Source: Ruminococcus sp. UBA1780 (GTDB lineage Bacteria; Bacillota; Clostridia; Oscillospirales; Ruminococcaceae). Taken from it: 11,851 bases of DNA. The stretch lies in the NCBI GenBank assembly GCA_002315235.1, contig DCGK01000129.1:3108-14958 (forward strand), written 5' to 3'. Both the position numbers and the translations under genes were made by a program. The notes under the pieces are model-generated. The model had not been told where the DNA came from and did no database searches. It saw only the letters and a list, made by a program, of their open reading frames with translations. Below are positions 1-7,724 of this stretch, in pieces (the stretch's first letter is position 1; every line of letters starts with the position of its first letter).

Positions 1-17
1 GGATATCCTCTGTGTTG

Positions 18-449
18 TTATATAATGTAGTCATCCGGATTTCCGGTTCTGTCTATTATGTCCTGAACTGTTATGCTGTCGAGATATTCGTAAATAGCTC
101 TGTGAAGACCCTCCCATACAAAAAGAGTTCTGCATTCCCCTGCTCTCGGGCATTCATTTTCCTCGTGTTCAAGACAGCTGACAGGAGCAAGATTTCCCTC
201 TGTTACCCTAAGAATCTCGCCAACCGTGTATTTGTCAGCAGACTTTGCAAGCATATATCCGCCCTGGTATCCCCTGTTCGTCTTAAGAATACCGGTCTTG
301 TTAAGCATCGGAACTATCTGCTCAAGGTACTTTTTTGAAATACTCTGCCGCTCTGCTATTTCCTTGAGTGTAACATAGCCCTTGTCCTTATGTATTGCCA
401 GATCTATAATAAGTCTCAGTGCGTATCTTCCTTTGGTAGAAATTTTCAC
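18..449 (-). CDS. Rrf2/IscR-family transcriptional regulator
   Basis: A 143-residue DNA-binding regulator of the Rrf2 family, full length for the family (about 130-165 residues). It opens with the typical MKISTKGRYALR segment, followed by a winged helix-turn-helix (about residues 25-65: SISKKYLEQI recognition region, then the wing RGYQGGYML). Three cysteines, C92, C100 and C106 (spacing X7 then X5), sit where IscR binds its [2Fe-2S] cluster, where the spacing is X5 and X5. This suggests an iron-sulfur or redox sensor rather than a CymR-type cysteine regulator, though the signal is not proven. The start is GTG at 449; a strong GAGGAGGG lies at 456-463, 6 bases upstream. In Firmicutes such genes often precede iscS/nifS and nifU. 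An AGAGGA on the minus strand at about 6-11, just past the stop, hints at a following gene outside the window. Confidence 0.93.
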   Translation of the reverse strand: MKISTKGRYALRLIIDLAIHKDKGYVTLKEIAERQSISKKYLEQIVPMLNKTGILKTNRGYQGGYMLAKSADKYTVGEILRVTEGNLAPVSCLEHEENECPRAGECRTLFVWEGLHRAIYEYLDSITVQDIIDRTGNPDDYII

Positions 450-483
450 TTCGAACCCTCCTCATAAAATCGTTTTTCTTTTT

Positions 484-500
484 CCTAATTATATCATAGG
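484..500. promoter_or_regulatory. Dyad over the Rrf2 promoter -10 box (possible operator)
   Basis: A 17-base imperfect dyad with outer half-sites CCTA and TAGG (484-487 and 497-500) covers the -10 box of the Rrf2 gene. Rrf2 regulators commonly repress themselves by binding dyads of this kind, so it is a candidate auto-operator. Only 4 bases per arm match exactly, so the call is weak. Confidence 0.3.
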
Positions 501-517
501 TTTAGTATGCTTTTCAA
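488..517 (-). promoter_or_regulatory. Sigma-A-type promoter of the Rrf2 gene
   Basis: On the minus strand, TTGAAA (512-517) and TATAAT (488-493) are separated by 18 bases, with transcription expected to begin near 481, about 32 bases before the GTG start. This is a good match to the vegetative consensus. Confidence 0.7.
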
Positions 518-731
518 GTATCTGAAAATGAAAAATGCTCAGCACGCCTGCATCCGCCTTGAAAATACATACAAATTTTTATGGAAATTAATGCGATTTT
601 TTTCTTCTCCTCCTATAATATTCCATGAAATACATGCAATTCATAAATTAAAAAACAGAATTTTTAGTCATTATTCCGTAAAATGTTTATCTATATTAAT
701 TTGTCTATATCTCCTATTCCATTTTATCTAT

Positions 732-760
732 TTGACATACCACCATAGCTGTGTTATCAT
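732..760 (+). promoter_or_regulatory. Strong promoter of the candidate small RNA
   Basis: A perfect TTGACA (732-737), exactly 17 bases, then TATCAT (755-760, five of six consensus bases). Transcription should begin near A767. No protein gene follows before the terminator at 852-885. Confidence 0.7.
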
Positions 761-766
761 ATATAC

Positions 767-890
767 AGAAGATAAAACTCCACAGAAAAACAGAACGGAG
801 TACAGATTAATCAGATATTTTCATTTAACTTTACACATACAATCCTAACCCGAAAAGCCGGTATTCTTACGAATACCGGCTTTTCACCTT
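767..890 (+). ncRNA. Candidate ~120-nt small RNA
   Basis: This unit is defined only by its signals: a near-consensus promoter at 732-760 and a perfect 15-bp hairpin at 852-885 followed by a moderately U-rich run. Between 767 and 850 the plus strand contains no ATG, GTG or TTG codon, so a leader peptide is unlikely. A possible 5' hairpin pairs ACTCC (777-781) with GGAGT (797-801) around a 15-base loop, which would hide an SD-like GGAG; the central part is A/U-rich and probably single-stranded. The unit lies between two divergently transcribed genes, so neither neighbour needs this terminator. I do not recognise a known RNA family. Ends are estimates. Confidence 0.5.
852..885 (+). terminator. 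Intrinsic terminator (perfect 15-bp hairpin)
   Basis: The arms at 852-866 and 871-885 are perfectly complementary around the loop TTAC. The base of the stem is A-rich on the left and T-rich on the right, and TTTTCACCTTTT follows, so it can end transcription from the left. It is best explained as the end of the small RNA candidate. The symmetric A/T flanks could also make it work in the minus direction. Confidence 0.8.
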
Positions 891-929
891 TTACAGCAGC
901 AGTACATGAGAAAACAGTATATACACATC

Positions 930-957
930 TTGATTTTCCTGTATATTATGGTATAAT
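930..957 (+). promoter_or_regulatory. Promoter of the small membrane protein-proS unit
   Basis: TTGATT (930-935), 16 bases, TATAAT (952-957). Transcription is expected near 964, leaving a leader of about 30 bases before the ATG at 995. Confidence 0.65.
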
Positions 958-994
958 TAATGTGTATGCTTTTATCAGATTTGAGGTGTTTGCA

Positions 995-1294
995 ATGAAC
1001 TCAGCAGACGGATTTTCCGTTACAGTATCATTATTTTTTCTCGGGAAAATGCTTCTTGTTCTGCTCCTTATATACCTTATCGCGGTTCTTACGCCGAAGG
1101 TTGCAGGCAAAATAGACAAGGCTTCAGAAAAATCCCGCAGAAACAAGCCTGAGGAAGATGAAAGACTGTATCAGGTACGAAGTGTCTTCGAGCCTTCTCC
1201 TGATGACGATAAACCGGCAAAAACATTGTTTCCTGAGGTTCAGGAAATGAATAACAATATCAGAAATGAGGAACAGTTAAATGGCAAAGAATAA
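995..1294 (+). CDS. Small single-pass membrane protein of unknown function
   Basis: A 99-residue protein that I do not recognise. It has a short N-terminal segment, one hydrophobic helix (about residues 9-34, rich in Leu, Ile and Val), then a highly charged cytoplasmic-looking tail (KIDKASEKSRRNKPEEDE...) with no cysteine. The frame is open from a GTG at 962, but that lies on the predicted transcription start. The ATG at 995 has GAGGTG at 983-988 with a 6-base spacer, so I chose it. Its last 14 bases overlap the start of proS (1281) in another frame, and the proS ribosome site lies inside it, so the two are co-transcribed and probably translationally coupled. Function and the reason for linkage to proS are unknown. 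Confidence 0.7.
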   Translation: MNSADGFSVTVSLFFLGKMLLVLLLIYLIAVLTPKVAGKIDKASEKSRRNKPEEDERLYQVRSVFEPSPDDDKPAKTLFPEVQEMNNNIRNEEQLNGKE

Positions 1295-2729
1295 TAACAA
1301 AAAAATGGTTGAAGCCATTACTTCCATGGAAGAAGATTTCGCAAAATGGTACACTGACATCGTTAAGAAAGCAGAACTTATCGAATACACAAGCGTTAAG
1401 GGCTGCATGGTAATCCGTCCTTACGGATATGCTATCTGGGAAAACATCCAGAGAATTCTTGACGGCATGTTCAAGGCAACAGGTCACGAAAACGTATGCA
1501 TGCCTATGTTCATTCCTGAAAGCCTTCTCCAGAAGGAAAAGGACCACGTTGAAGGCTTTGCTCCTGAGGTTGCATGGGTAACACACGGCGGAAGCGAAAA
1601 GCTTGAGGACAGACTCTGCGTACGCCCTACTTCAGAAACACTTTTCTGTGAACACTACTCAAATATTATTCACTCATACAGAGACCTCCCTAAGCTTTAC
1701 AACCAGTGGGTAAGCGTTGTAAGATGGGAAAAGACAACACGTCCGTTCCTCCGTTCAAGAGAATTCCTCTGGCAGGAAGGACACACAATTCATGCAACTG
1801 CTGAAGAAGCTATTGAAGAAACAGAAAAGATGCTCAACGTATATACTGAATTCTGCGAAAAGGCACTTGCTATGCCTGTAATTCAGGGTAAGAAAACAGA
1901 AAGTGACAAGTTTGCAGGTGCTGTTTCCACTTACGCTATCGAAGCTCTTATGCACGACGGCAAGGCACTTCAGGCAGGTACATCACACTACTTCGGTGAC
2001 GGCTTTGCAAAGGCATTTGAAATCGAATATACAGACAAAGAAAACAAAAAGGTGAATCCTCACCAGACATCATGGGGCGTAACAACACGTCTTATCGGTG
2101 CTATTATCATGACTCACGGTGATGACAACGGTCTTGTACTCCCTCCTGCTGTTGCTCCTGTTCAGCTCGCAATCATCCCGATTGCTATGCATAAGGAAGG
2201 CGTTCTTGACAAGGCTGCAGCTCTTGCTGATGAACTTAAGGCTGCAGGCATCAGAGTAAAGCTCGACGATACAGACAACTCTGCCGGCTGGAAGTTTGCA
2301 GAATACGAAATGAAGGGCGTTCCTGTAAGACTTGAAATCGGCCCTAAGGATATCGAAAACAACCAGTGCGTACTCGTTACACGTCACAACAGCGAAAAAA
2401 CTGTAGTAAGTCTTGACAACCTTGCTGAAGAAGTTCAGAAGAAGCTTCAGGAAGTACATGACGGACTCTATGCAAAGGCTCTTGAAAACAGAGAAAACAA
2501 AACCTACTCATGCAAAACAATGGACGAAATCATCAAAGCTCTTGAAGAAAAGGGCGACGGCTTCGTTAAAGCAATGTGGTGCGGCGAAGAGGCATGTGAA
2601 GACGAAGTCAAGGAAAAGACAGGCGTTGGTTCAAGATGCATACCTCTTAAGCAGGAAACCATCTCAGATGTATGCGTATGCTGCGGCAAGCCTGCAAAGC
2701 ACCTCGTATACTGGGGCAAAGCTTATTAA
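1281..2729 (+). CDS. proS: Prolyl-tRNA synthetase, archaeal/eukaryotic-type (short form)
   Basis: Class II synthetase that charges tRNA-Pro with proline in the cytoplasm. At 482 residues it is the short form without the bacterial editing insertion (classical bacterial ProRS is about 570). Visible motifs: PESLLQKEKDHVEGFAPE (79-96), RPTSET (115-120), motif 2 RWEKTTRPFLRSREFLWQEG (148-167) and a motif 3-type arginine in GVTTRLIGA. The anticodon-binding domain begins near QLAIIPIAMHKEG. The C-terminal extension has C434, C439, C453 and C465/C467/C468, consistent with the zinc site of archaeal-type ProRS, and the protein ends in tyrosine (YWGKAY) as this group does. Start: ATG at 1281, GAGGAA at 1268-1273 with a 7-base spacer. 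The short form is widespread in Clostridia, so it is not by itself evidence of recent transfer. Confidence 0.97.
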   Translation: MAKNNNKKMVEAITSMEEDFAKWYTDIVKKAELIEYTSVKGCMVIRPYGYAIWENIQRILDGMFKATGHENVCMPMFIPESLLQKEKDHVEGFAPEVAWVTHGGSEKLEDRLCVRPTSETLFCEHYSNIIHSYRDLPKLYNQWVSVVRWEKTTRPFLRSREFLWQEGHTIHATAEEAIEETEKMLNVYTEFCEKALAMPVIQGKKTESDKFAGAVSTYAIEALMHDGKALQAGTSHYFGDGFAKAFEIEYTDKENKKVNPHQTSWGVTTRLIGAIIMTHGDDNGLVLPPAVAPVQLAIIPIAMHKEGVLDKAAALADELKAAGIRVKLDDTDNSAGWKFAEYEMKGVPVRLEIGPKDIENNQCVLVTRHNSEKTVVSLDNLAEEVQKKLQEVHDGLYAKALENRENKTYSCKTMDEIIKALEEKGDGFVKAMWCGEEACEDEVKEKTGVGSRCIPLKQETISDVCVCCGKPAKHLVYWGKAY

Positions 2730-2750
2730 TCAGTTTATTCAGCATCAGTT

Positions 2751-2787
2751 TAAAGTGAACGCGGAAATTTTTTCTGCGTTCACTTTA
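2751..2787 (+). terminator. Intrinsic terminator of proS
   Basis: The arms TAAAGTGAACGC (2751-2762) and GCGTTCACTTTA (2776-2787) pair perfectly, and the stem can continue inward through G-T and A-T pairs to a 3-base loop. A long T run follows (2788-2794 and beyond), 21 bases after the proS stop. The stem core AGTGAACG recurs at 11287-11319. Confidence 0.92.
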
Positions 2788-2815
2788 TTTTTTTCTCTGT
2801 GCTGCTGTACCACAT

Positions 2816-2854
2816 AAAAAAGGTTCCTGCCGGGATTACAGCAGGAACCTTTTT
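2816..2854. terminator. Bidirectional terminator closing the ktr-acyltransferase operon
   Basis: AAAAAAGGTTCCTGC (2816-2830) pairs with GCAGGAACCTTTTT (2841-2854) around a 10-base loop. A and T runs on both sides make it work on either strand. On the minus strand it lies 19 bases after the stop of the DHHW gene; on the plus strand it backs up the proS terminator. Confidence 0.92.
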
Positions 2855-2873
2855 GGTTTTATGCTTCTGCAGC

Positions 2874-4853
2874 TTACGCTTCAGGTATTGTAATGAGTAC
2901 AGTACTTACTTTTTCATTTTTCATAAGAATCTGAACCTTAAGCTCATCTTCCTCAAAAACTATACTGTTTTCCTCCTCAGACTCTTCAGGTTCTCCGAAT
3001 GCAAGTACAGTATCCGAAGCTGAACTTCCGACACAGAGGCCGCCTGCAGTCTTTGCAGTTCTTCCCGGATGAAGTGTTTCACTGATTTCAACGGAATAAA
3101 TTCTTCCGTCCTCATTGGTCTGAACTGTCATTCCGGCATAGTAGTACTCAAAAATCTTTTCATCTGTAAGACAGCTCTGCGCAGCGGATGACGGAGCAGC
3201 CTCATCGCCAAGGCTTTCCTTTATATCATCTATGTTATCGCCCACAGCAAAGGTTACATCGTTGTAGATAATCGCCGCTCTGTCTGAAAGTGCACCGTCT
3301 ATCCATACAGCTTCTTCAGGTGCCGGAATTTCTTCCTCTTCTTCAGGAGCTTCTTCCTCCTCAGGCATGCTGAACTGACTGATTCTCTCAGCTGAGAATG
3401 AAACAGGTGAATCTCCGAGCGCAGTATATGACCTTTCTCCTGCTATTACAGTTACATCGTATTCGCCGACGGTAAAATATTTAGGATCAGCAATCATTGA
3501 AAATCCGTATTTTTCACCGCTTCCGCCAAGAAGCTCCTCTTCATATACCGGAAATGCCTCAAATGTTACGCCGGTATCTTCATTTGACAGTCTGACATAA
3601 ACCCTTCCGTCAGGAGAAAGCATATTTTTGCTGAGTTCACCGTATATTCTTGTGCCGTATTCCGCCTCTTCCACTGTATATCTCAGAGTTTCAGAAGCAT
3701 GGCTGCCTTCATTTACATCGGTTCTCACCGGTGCCGGCATAAGCGGAGCAGTGCGGAAAAGCTCACCGATATTCCTCTCGGCAGTCTCGTAAATCATATC
3801 TGTTCCTTCAGTGACCGAAGACATGTCAGGATAGTCAGAGCGCACAAAAAGCGCAGTATCATAGTTGTCAATCAGAAACGGGAGAAGTGCTCTTCCGAAT
3901 GAGTCACGCACCATATACAGATTTCCGCTTCCGAAGCTTCCGTTCTTCGAAGTCATAATGCGCCTGTCATTTTCCTCCCTGTCGCTCATGAATATCTCAA
4001 GCTGTGCCTGATTATCTGTAACGCCGGCAGGAACAACAAATTCAAACGGATCAAACTGAATACTGAGATTATACTGATAGTCCCTGAATCCGCCGAACGG
4101 ATAGAGCATTTTATCAAGGTCTCCGCGCCATTTCTTTTCCGGAATATAGTCAGCATCATTATAGGTCCTGTGATTTTTTCCTATCTCATCCATTATCGCA
4201 TTAAAGCCGATGAGAGCACCGTAGTTGTTCCAGTGTGTATCACGCTGATGGTAAACGGTAAATGACATTTTATCACTCATAACCTTCAGCATATTAATAT
4301 AGCTTACTTCATCATCAGCAAGCTTCTTCTGAAGCTTTTTCAGATTGTTTGTATCTGCCTTTCTGTATCTTGAAGGCATGAAATCACTGTACACGGATGC
4401 CTTGTCCGGTACAGGAACAAAGAGAAATTTTCCGCCTTTTTCAGTAACATTTTCCTCAAGAAGCGACAGTGAAACTGCAATTGAGCTTATTTTCTCATCA
4501 GGAAGCCCGTTTGAATTTATGTAGTCAGGAACTGAAGCTTCAGCAAATATCCACCCGTCTTTACCCGTGATAACATTTGCCGTGTCTGACTTGAAAATGC
4601 CGCTCTTTACCAGACTGGCTGCTGAAAGAACAGCCGAACGAAACGGAAGGTGATCAGTAAGCCAGGCTTCACAGTCCTGTGCAAAATCAAGGTTTACAGC
4701 ACCGTCTATGAAAAGCTGAGGCTCCTCAGCAAGAGCTTTTTTACCGATTTCAGTCCTGTTTGCAGCAAAAGGAAAGCAGAGGGCAGGAACGCAGCACATC
4801 GCAAAGAACACTGCCGAATATATAGTTTTCAGATCTTTTTTCTTTTTCTTCAT
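2874..4853 (-). CDS. AlgX/AlgJ-like DHHW-motif O-acyltransferase with long C-terminal extension
   Basis: A 659-residue extracellular, membrane-anchored protein expected to transfer acyl (probably acetyl) groups onto a cell-surface glycan, working with the MBOAT encoded just upstream. It has a lysine-rich start and one hydrophobic helix (about 10-30). The SGNH-type domain shows the paired Asp-His of the DHHW family in QRDTHWNNYGA (D205, H207, W208) and the likely nucleophile in VRDSFGRALLPF (S318). After about residue 390 comes a beta-rich Ig-like region, then an acidic Glu/Pro linker (about 495-514), then two similar C-terminal units (about 533-595 and 604-659), each with a 'VG(D/S)...LG/FG(D/E)' start like BamE/SmpA modules. 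AlgX/AlgJ homologues usually end after the catalytic or carbohydrate-binding domain. Start: ATG at 4853 with AGGAGG at 4860-4865. It is the last gene of the operon. Acetyl as the group and the identity of the glycan are inferred. Confidence 0.85.
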   Translation of the reverse strand: MKKKKKDLKTIYSAVFFAMCCVPALCFPFAANRTEIGKKALAEEPQLFIDGAVNLDFAQDCEAWLTDHLPFRSAVLSAASLVKSGIFKSDTANVITGKDGWIFAEASVPDYINSNGLPDEKISSIAVSLSLLEENVTEKGGKFLFVPVPDKASVYSDFMPSRYRKADTNNLKKLQKKLADDEVSYINMLKVMSDKMSFTVYHQRDTHWNNYGALIGFNAIMDEIGKNHRTYNDADYIPEKKWRGDLDKMLYPFGGFRDYQYNLSIQFDPFEFVVPAGVTDNQAQLEIFMSDREENDRRIMTSKNGSFGSGNLYMVRDSFGRALLPFLIDNYDTALFVRSDYPDMSSVTEGTDMIYETAERNIGELFRTAPLMPAPVRTDVNEGSHASETLRYTVEEAEYGTRIYGELSKNMLSPDGRVYVRLSNEDTGVTFEAFPVYEEELLGGSGEKYGFSMIADPKYFTVGEYDVTVIAGERSYTALGDSPVSFSAERISQFSMPEEEEAPEEEEEIPAPEEAVWIDGALSDRAAIIYNDVTFAVGDNIDDIKESLGDEAAPSSAAQSCLTDEKIFEYYYAGMTVQTNEDGRIYSVEISETLHPGRTAKTAGGLCVGSSASDTVLAFGEPEESEEENSIVFEEDELKVQILMKNEKVSTVLITIPEA

Positions 4854-4867
4854 GATATGCCTCCTTA

Positions 4868-6280
4868 TCAGAATCTGAAATAAATAAACGGATTATAGCT
4901 GCCAGAGCTGAGTGAAAGAATGCAAAGCAGATAAACCACAGCCGAGCATGCTGTCTCAGCAATAAGACAAGGCTTTTCATATCCTGCCTGAGTGCATCTG
5001 CTCTCAATAATTCTGCATACAGGTGTACACAGAACAAGTGCAGCCACAAGCACCGTAACAAACAGAGGTGAAAACAGCGCACTGATTTCCGTGCTTATCA
5101 GAAGCTCTCCTGAACTGATTGTAAACATGCGTCCGATTATTCCGAGGCCCTGGGAAAGCGTATCCGCACGGAAAATTACAAAAGCAGCAATCGTAACAAG
5201 CATTACGTAGACATGACCAAAAGGCTTAAACCATTTTTTCTTAACAGGAATAATTTCATGGTTTTCGAGGAACTGACACACACCGTGAATCATACCCCAG
5301 ACAATGAACGTGAAATTTGCGCCGTGCCAGAGGCCTGTAAGGAAAAATACGATAAATCTGTTCAGGTCAGTACGGAACATTCCCCTTCTGTTTCCTCCAA
5401 GCGGAATATATACGTATTCCCTGAACCATGATGTCAGTGAAATATGCCATCTTCTCCAGAAATCCTGAATGCTGGATGAAACATAAGGATAGTTGAAGTT
5501 TTCCTTAAAATCAAAACCAAAAATACAGCCGAGTCCTATTGCCATATCACTGTATCCTGAAAAATCAAAGAATATCTGAAGTGTGTAGCAGACCGCACCT
5601 GCCCATGCCGGCATTGTTCCGAGCGAGTCAGCACTGTGTGAAAATACAGCGTCAGCAACAAATCCCATCTGATTTGCGATAAGAACCTTCTTTCCAAGAC
5701 CGAATATAAATCTTCTGATACCGCGGCTCACTCTGTCAGCAGAGAACTCACGCGAATGAATCTGCTCCGCAATATCTCCGTATCTTACGACTGGTCCTGC
5801 AATAAGCTGCGGGAAGAAGCTGATATACAGAAGAACATTCAGAAAATTTATCTGTACTCTTCTTCTGTCCCTGTACACGTCAATTACGTAGCTGAGTCCC
5901 TGGAAAGTAAAGAATGATATACCAATAGGAAGTCTTATATCAGGAACCTGAATTTCAAATCCAGTCATGTCCTGAAGAATGGATGCAAAAAATCCTGTGT
6001 ATTTGTAGCATATAAGCAGCCCGATATTTATAACCGCTGCAATCCCGACAAATATTTTATTCTGCTGTTTGTTTCTGCCTGCAGCCAGAATGCCGAGAAT
6101 ATAGTTGCAGAGCACTGAATTAAGCATGATAAATACCGCAACAGGCTCTCCGAATGCGTAGAAAACAATACTTGCCGCTGCAAGAACAATATTTCTTGTC
6201 TTAGTGTTCCTGCACAGTGCATAAAAGATAAATGTAACAGGGAAAAACACAAACAAAAACGAAAGTGAACTGAATGTCAT
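4868..6280 (-). CDS. MBOAT-family membrane O-acyltransferase (AlgI/DltB-like)
   Basis: A 470-residue polytopic membrane protein of the MBOAT family that moves acyl groups across the membrane for transfer to an extracellular polymer. Hallmarks: IGISFFTFQGLSYVIDVYR (119-137), FFPQLIAGPVVRY, FFDFSGYSDMAIGLG, NYPYVSSSIQDFWRRWHISL (conserved H279), WFREYVYIPLGGNR, and FLTGLWHGANFTFIVWG containing the catalytic histidine H319. Length and motif order fit AlgI/PatA/DltB relatives; no dltA or dltC is nearby and the next gene is a DHHW protein, so polysaccharide or peptidoglycan O-acetylation is likelier than D-alanylation. Start: ATG at 6280 with GGAGGG at 6288-6293. That ribosome site overlaps the last codons of the preceding gene (3 bases between stop and start), suggesting translational coupling. 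The substrate is not visible from sequence. Confidence 0.93.
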   Translation of the reverse strand: MTFSSLSFLFVFFPVTFIFYALCRNTKTRNIVLAAASIVFYAFGEPVAVFIMLNSVLCNYILGILAAGRNKQQNKIFVGIAAVINIGLLICYKYTGFFASILQDMTGFEIQVPDIRLPIGISFFTFQGLSYVIDVYRDRRRVQINFLNVLLYISFFPQLIAGPVVRYGDIAEQIHSREFSADRVSRGIRRFIFGLGKKVLIANQMGFVADAVFSHSADSLGTMPAWAGAVCYTLQIFFDFSGYSDMAIGLGCIFGFDFKENFNYPYVSSSIQDFWRRWHISLTSWFREYVYIPLGGNRRGMFRTDLNRFIVFFLTGLWHGANFTFIVWGMIHGVCQFLENHEIIPVKKKWFKPFGHVYVMLVTIAAFVIFRADTLSQGLGIIGRMFTISSGELLISTEISALFSPLFVTVLVAALVLCTPVCRIIESRCTQAGYEKPCLIAETACSAVVYLLCILSLSSGSYNPFIYFRF

Positions 6281-6283
6281 ATC

Positions 6284-7723
6284 TTATCCCTCCATACCTG
6301 TTGTCAGCGGCATATCCGTTACTTCCGGAGCTTCCGCTGCCGCGGTTACTGCCGGTACCTCCTGTGCAGCTGTAGTTTCTGACACAGCAGGTGCAGCTTC
6401 CTGCGCTTCTGTAACCACTGTAACATAAGGCTCATCATCAGTTTCTGTCTCTGTGCTTACTCCGTCAACCCTGCGTCTGCCTACAGGACGTGCTCTGTAG
6501 TCTGTAAATTTAGCGTCAAAGTTGTTTTCAAAGGATTTTGTCTCTGCAAAAAGCGGATCAAAAAGCTTTCCTTCAACAGTAAACCAGCAGTGTGAAGTGT
6601 CATGACAGATATAAATGTCCGAATAACCTATTTCCCTGAAAAGGAATGCAGTTGCGCATGCATCTGATACACAGCATCCTGTTCCGTTATCAAAAATATC
6701 ATTTGCAAACGTGATTTCCCAGTCCGGAGAAGTTTCCCATACATTCGTCAGGATTCTCCACCTGTGGTAGCCATGTTCCTTCATTTCCCAGTTAAACAGC
6801 TTGATTCGCTTTTCTTCCATAGTTTCGGCAGGTGCTGTCTGCTCAAGAACAATACGGTGTGCCTTCATCATTGTTTCAATCTTGTAGATGTTGTAGTCTG
6901 TTTCCTCAGCGGCACCTGTTTTGTCAACATCAATACCGTCAACCTGTGTATTTACAGCAAGCTCACCGGTGATACGGTCATAGCAGTAGTATTTTTCATC
7001 AATAAGCTGCCAGCCAGTCTGCATTACGCCGTCTTCACTGAAGAAATATTCGGAGCCCTCAATAACCTTACGGCCTGTAACCGGTTTTCCGTTTTCGTAG
7101 TAGTACTTTAATCCGTCGGTTTCATCCCAGTAAACATCAGCAATCTTAAAATGCACATCACATGCACCGCTGTATCTTCCGGCACCTGTAATACGTACAA
7201 GGGCGATACCCGAATCAGTGTTGTCCTGATAAATAACAGTATAGTCTTCATTTTCAGTCAGTATTTCACCGCTGCGGTCCTTAACAACAGGCTCAGGAAC
7301 AATAGCCTGACCTGTGCAGTTATAAATCTTTTCAATACCGGTGACTTCAGCAAAAACAAGACTGTACGGATTGTCAACCTTATAATCGTCAACATCCTCG
7401 CTTGCTTCCCCTCCGCATACCGAGCACCTGCGTGAAATATGCTTCTTTCCTTCCGGAAGGTTTACAACCAGGGTATCACTGTATTTGTGCCCGCCTACTA
7501 CAGGCTCAGTGCGCTTATAGCTGCATCTTATGCAGACAAATGTACGAAGTCCCGGTGTTACACAGTCACCCTGACTGGTAACCACGGATTTGTAAAGATG
7601 TACCTTTTCCTTTCCGAAAGCAAATGAAAACAGTACAATAATAATAACAACAATCAGTCCGGCTGTGGCCGTCCTTCTGTTTAAATATCTGTATATATTT
7701 TTTCCTGACATATTCACCATCAC
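6284..7723 (-). CDS. Membrane-anchored surface protein with zinc-knuckle, Ig-like, wall-binding and transglutaminase-like domains
   Basis: A 479-residue protein with a short basic N-terminus and one helix (about 18-36), the rest predicted outside the cell. Next comes a cysteine-rich knuckle (C64xxC67 ... C100xxC103) of the 'CTxPGxxxYxCxxCG' surface type, then an Ig-like unit (about 125-195, ending YSGACDVHFKI), then aromatic wall-binding-like repeats (YYYENGKPVTG, YFFSEDGVMQTGW, YYCYDRITGELA; 205-260). A transglutaminase/papain-like fold follows, with candidate triad C351 (in GTGCCVSDA), H378 (SHCWFTVEG) and D389 (KLFDPLF). A Thr/Ala/Glu-rich tail ends the protein, with no LPxTG signal. It may cross-link or cleave peptide bonds in the envelope; the activity is unproven. 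Start is uncertain: GTG 7723, ATG 7720 and ATG 7711 are all in frame and none has a good ribosome site. The ktrA stop ends 1 base before the GTG, so coupling to ktrA is likely. Confidence 0.82.
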   Translation of the reverse strand: MMVNMSGKNIYRYLNRRTATAGLIVVIIIVLFSFAFGKEKVHLYKSVVTSQGDCVTPGLRTFVCIRCSYKRTEPVVGGHKYSDTLVVNLPEGKKHISRRCSVCGGEASEDVDDYKVDNPYSLVFAEVTGIEKIYNCTGQAIVPEPVVKDRSGEILTENEDYTVIYQDNTDSGIALVRITGAGRYSGACDVHFKIADVYWDETDGLKYYYENGKPVTGRKVIEGSEYFFSEDGVMQTGWQLIDEKYYCYDRITGELAVNTQVDGIDVDKTGAAEETDYNIYKIETMMKAHRIVLEQTAPAETMEEKRIKLFNWEMKEHGYHRWRILTNVWETSPDWEITFANDIFDNGTGCCVSDACATAFLFREIGYSDIYICHDTSHCWFTVEGKLFDPLFAETKSFENNFDAKFTDYRARPVGRRRVDGVSTETETDDEPYVTVVTEAQEAAPAVSETTAAQEVPAVTAAAEAPEVTDMPLTTGMEG

Positions 7724-7724
7724 A

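Noticed and set aside
507..848. Open frame of 113 codons on the plus strand
   Set aside because: It is AT-rich sequence with no ribosome site at its start, a composition unlike the real genes, and it runs through a strong promoter. The protein (many Phe, His, Ile, Tyr) resembles no family I know.
962..994. Earlier GTG start for the small membrane protein
   Set aside because: It coincides with the predicted transcription start and lacks a ribosome site; ATG 995 has GAGGTG at proper distance.
1260..2729. Several open frames opposite or out of frame with proS
   Set aside because: They lie wholly within a gene with unambiguous synthetase motifs and have no ribosome sites or family likeness.
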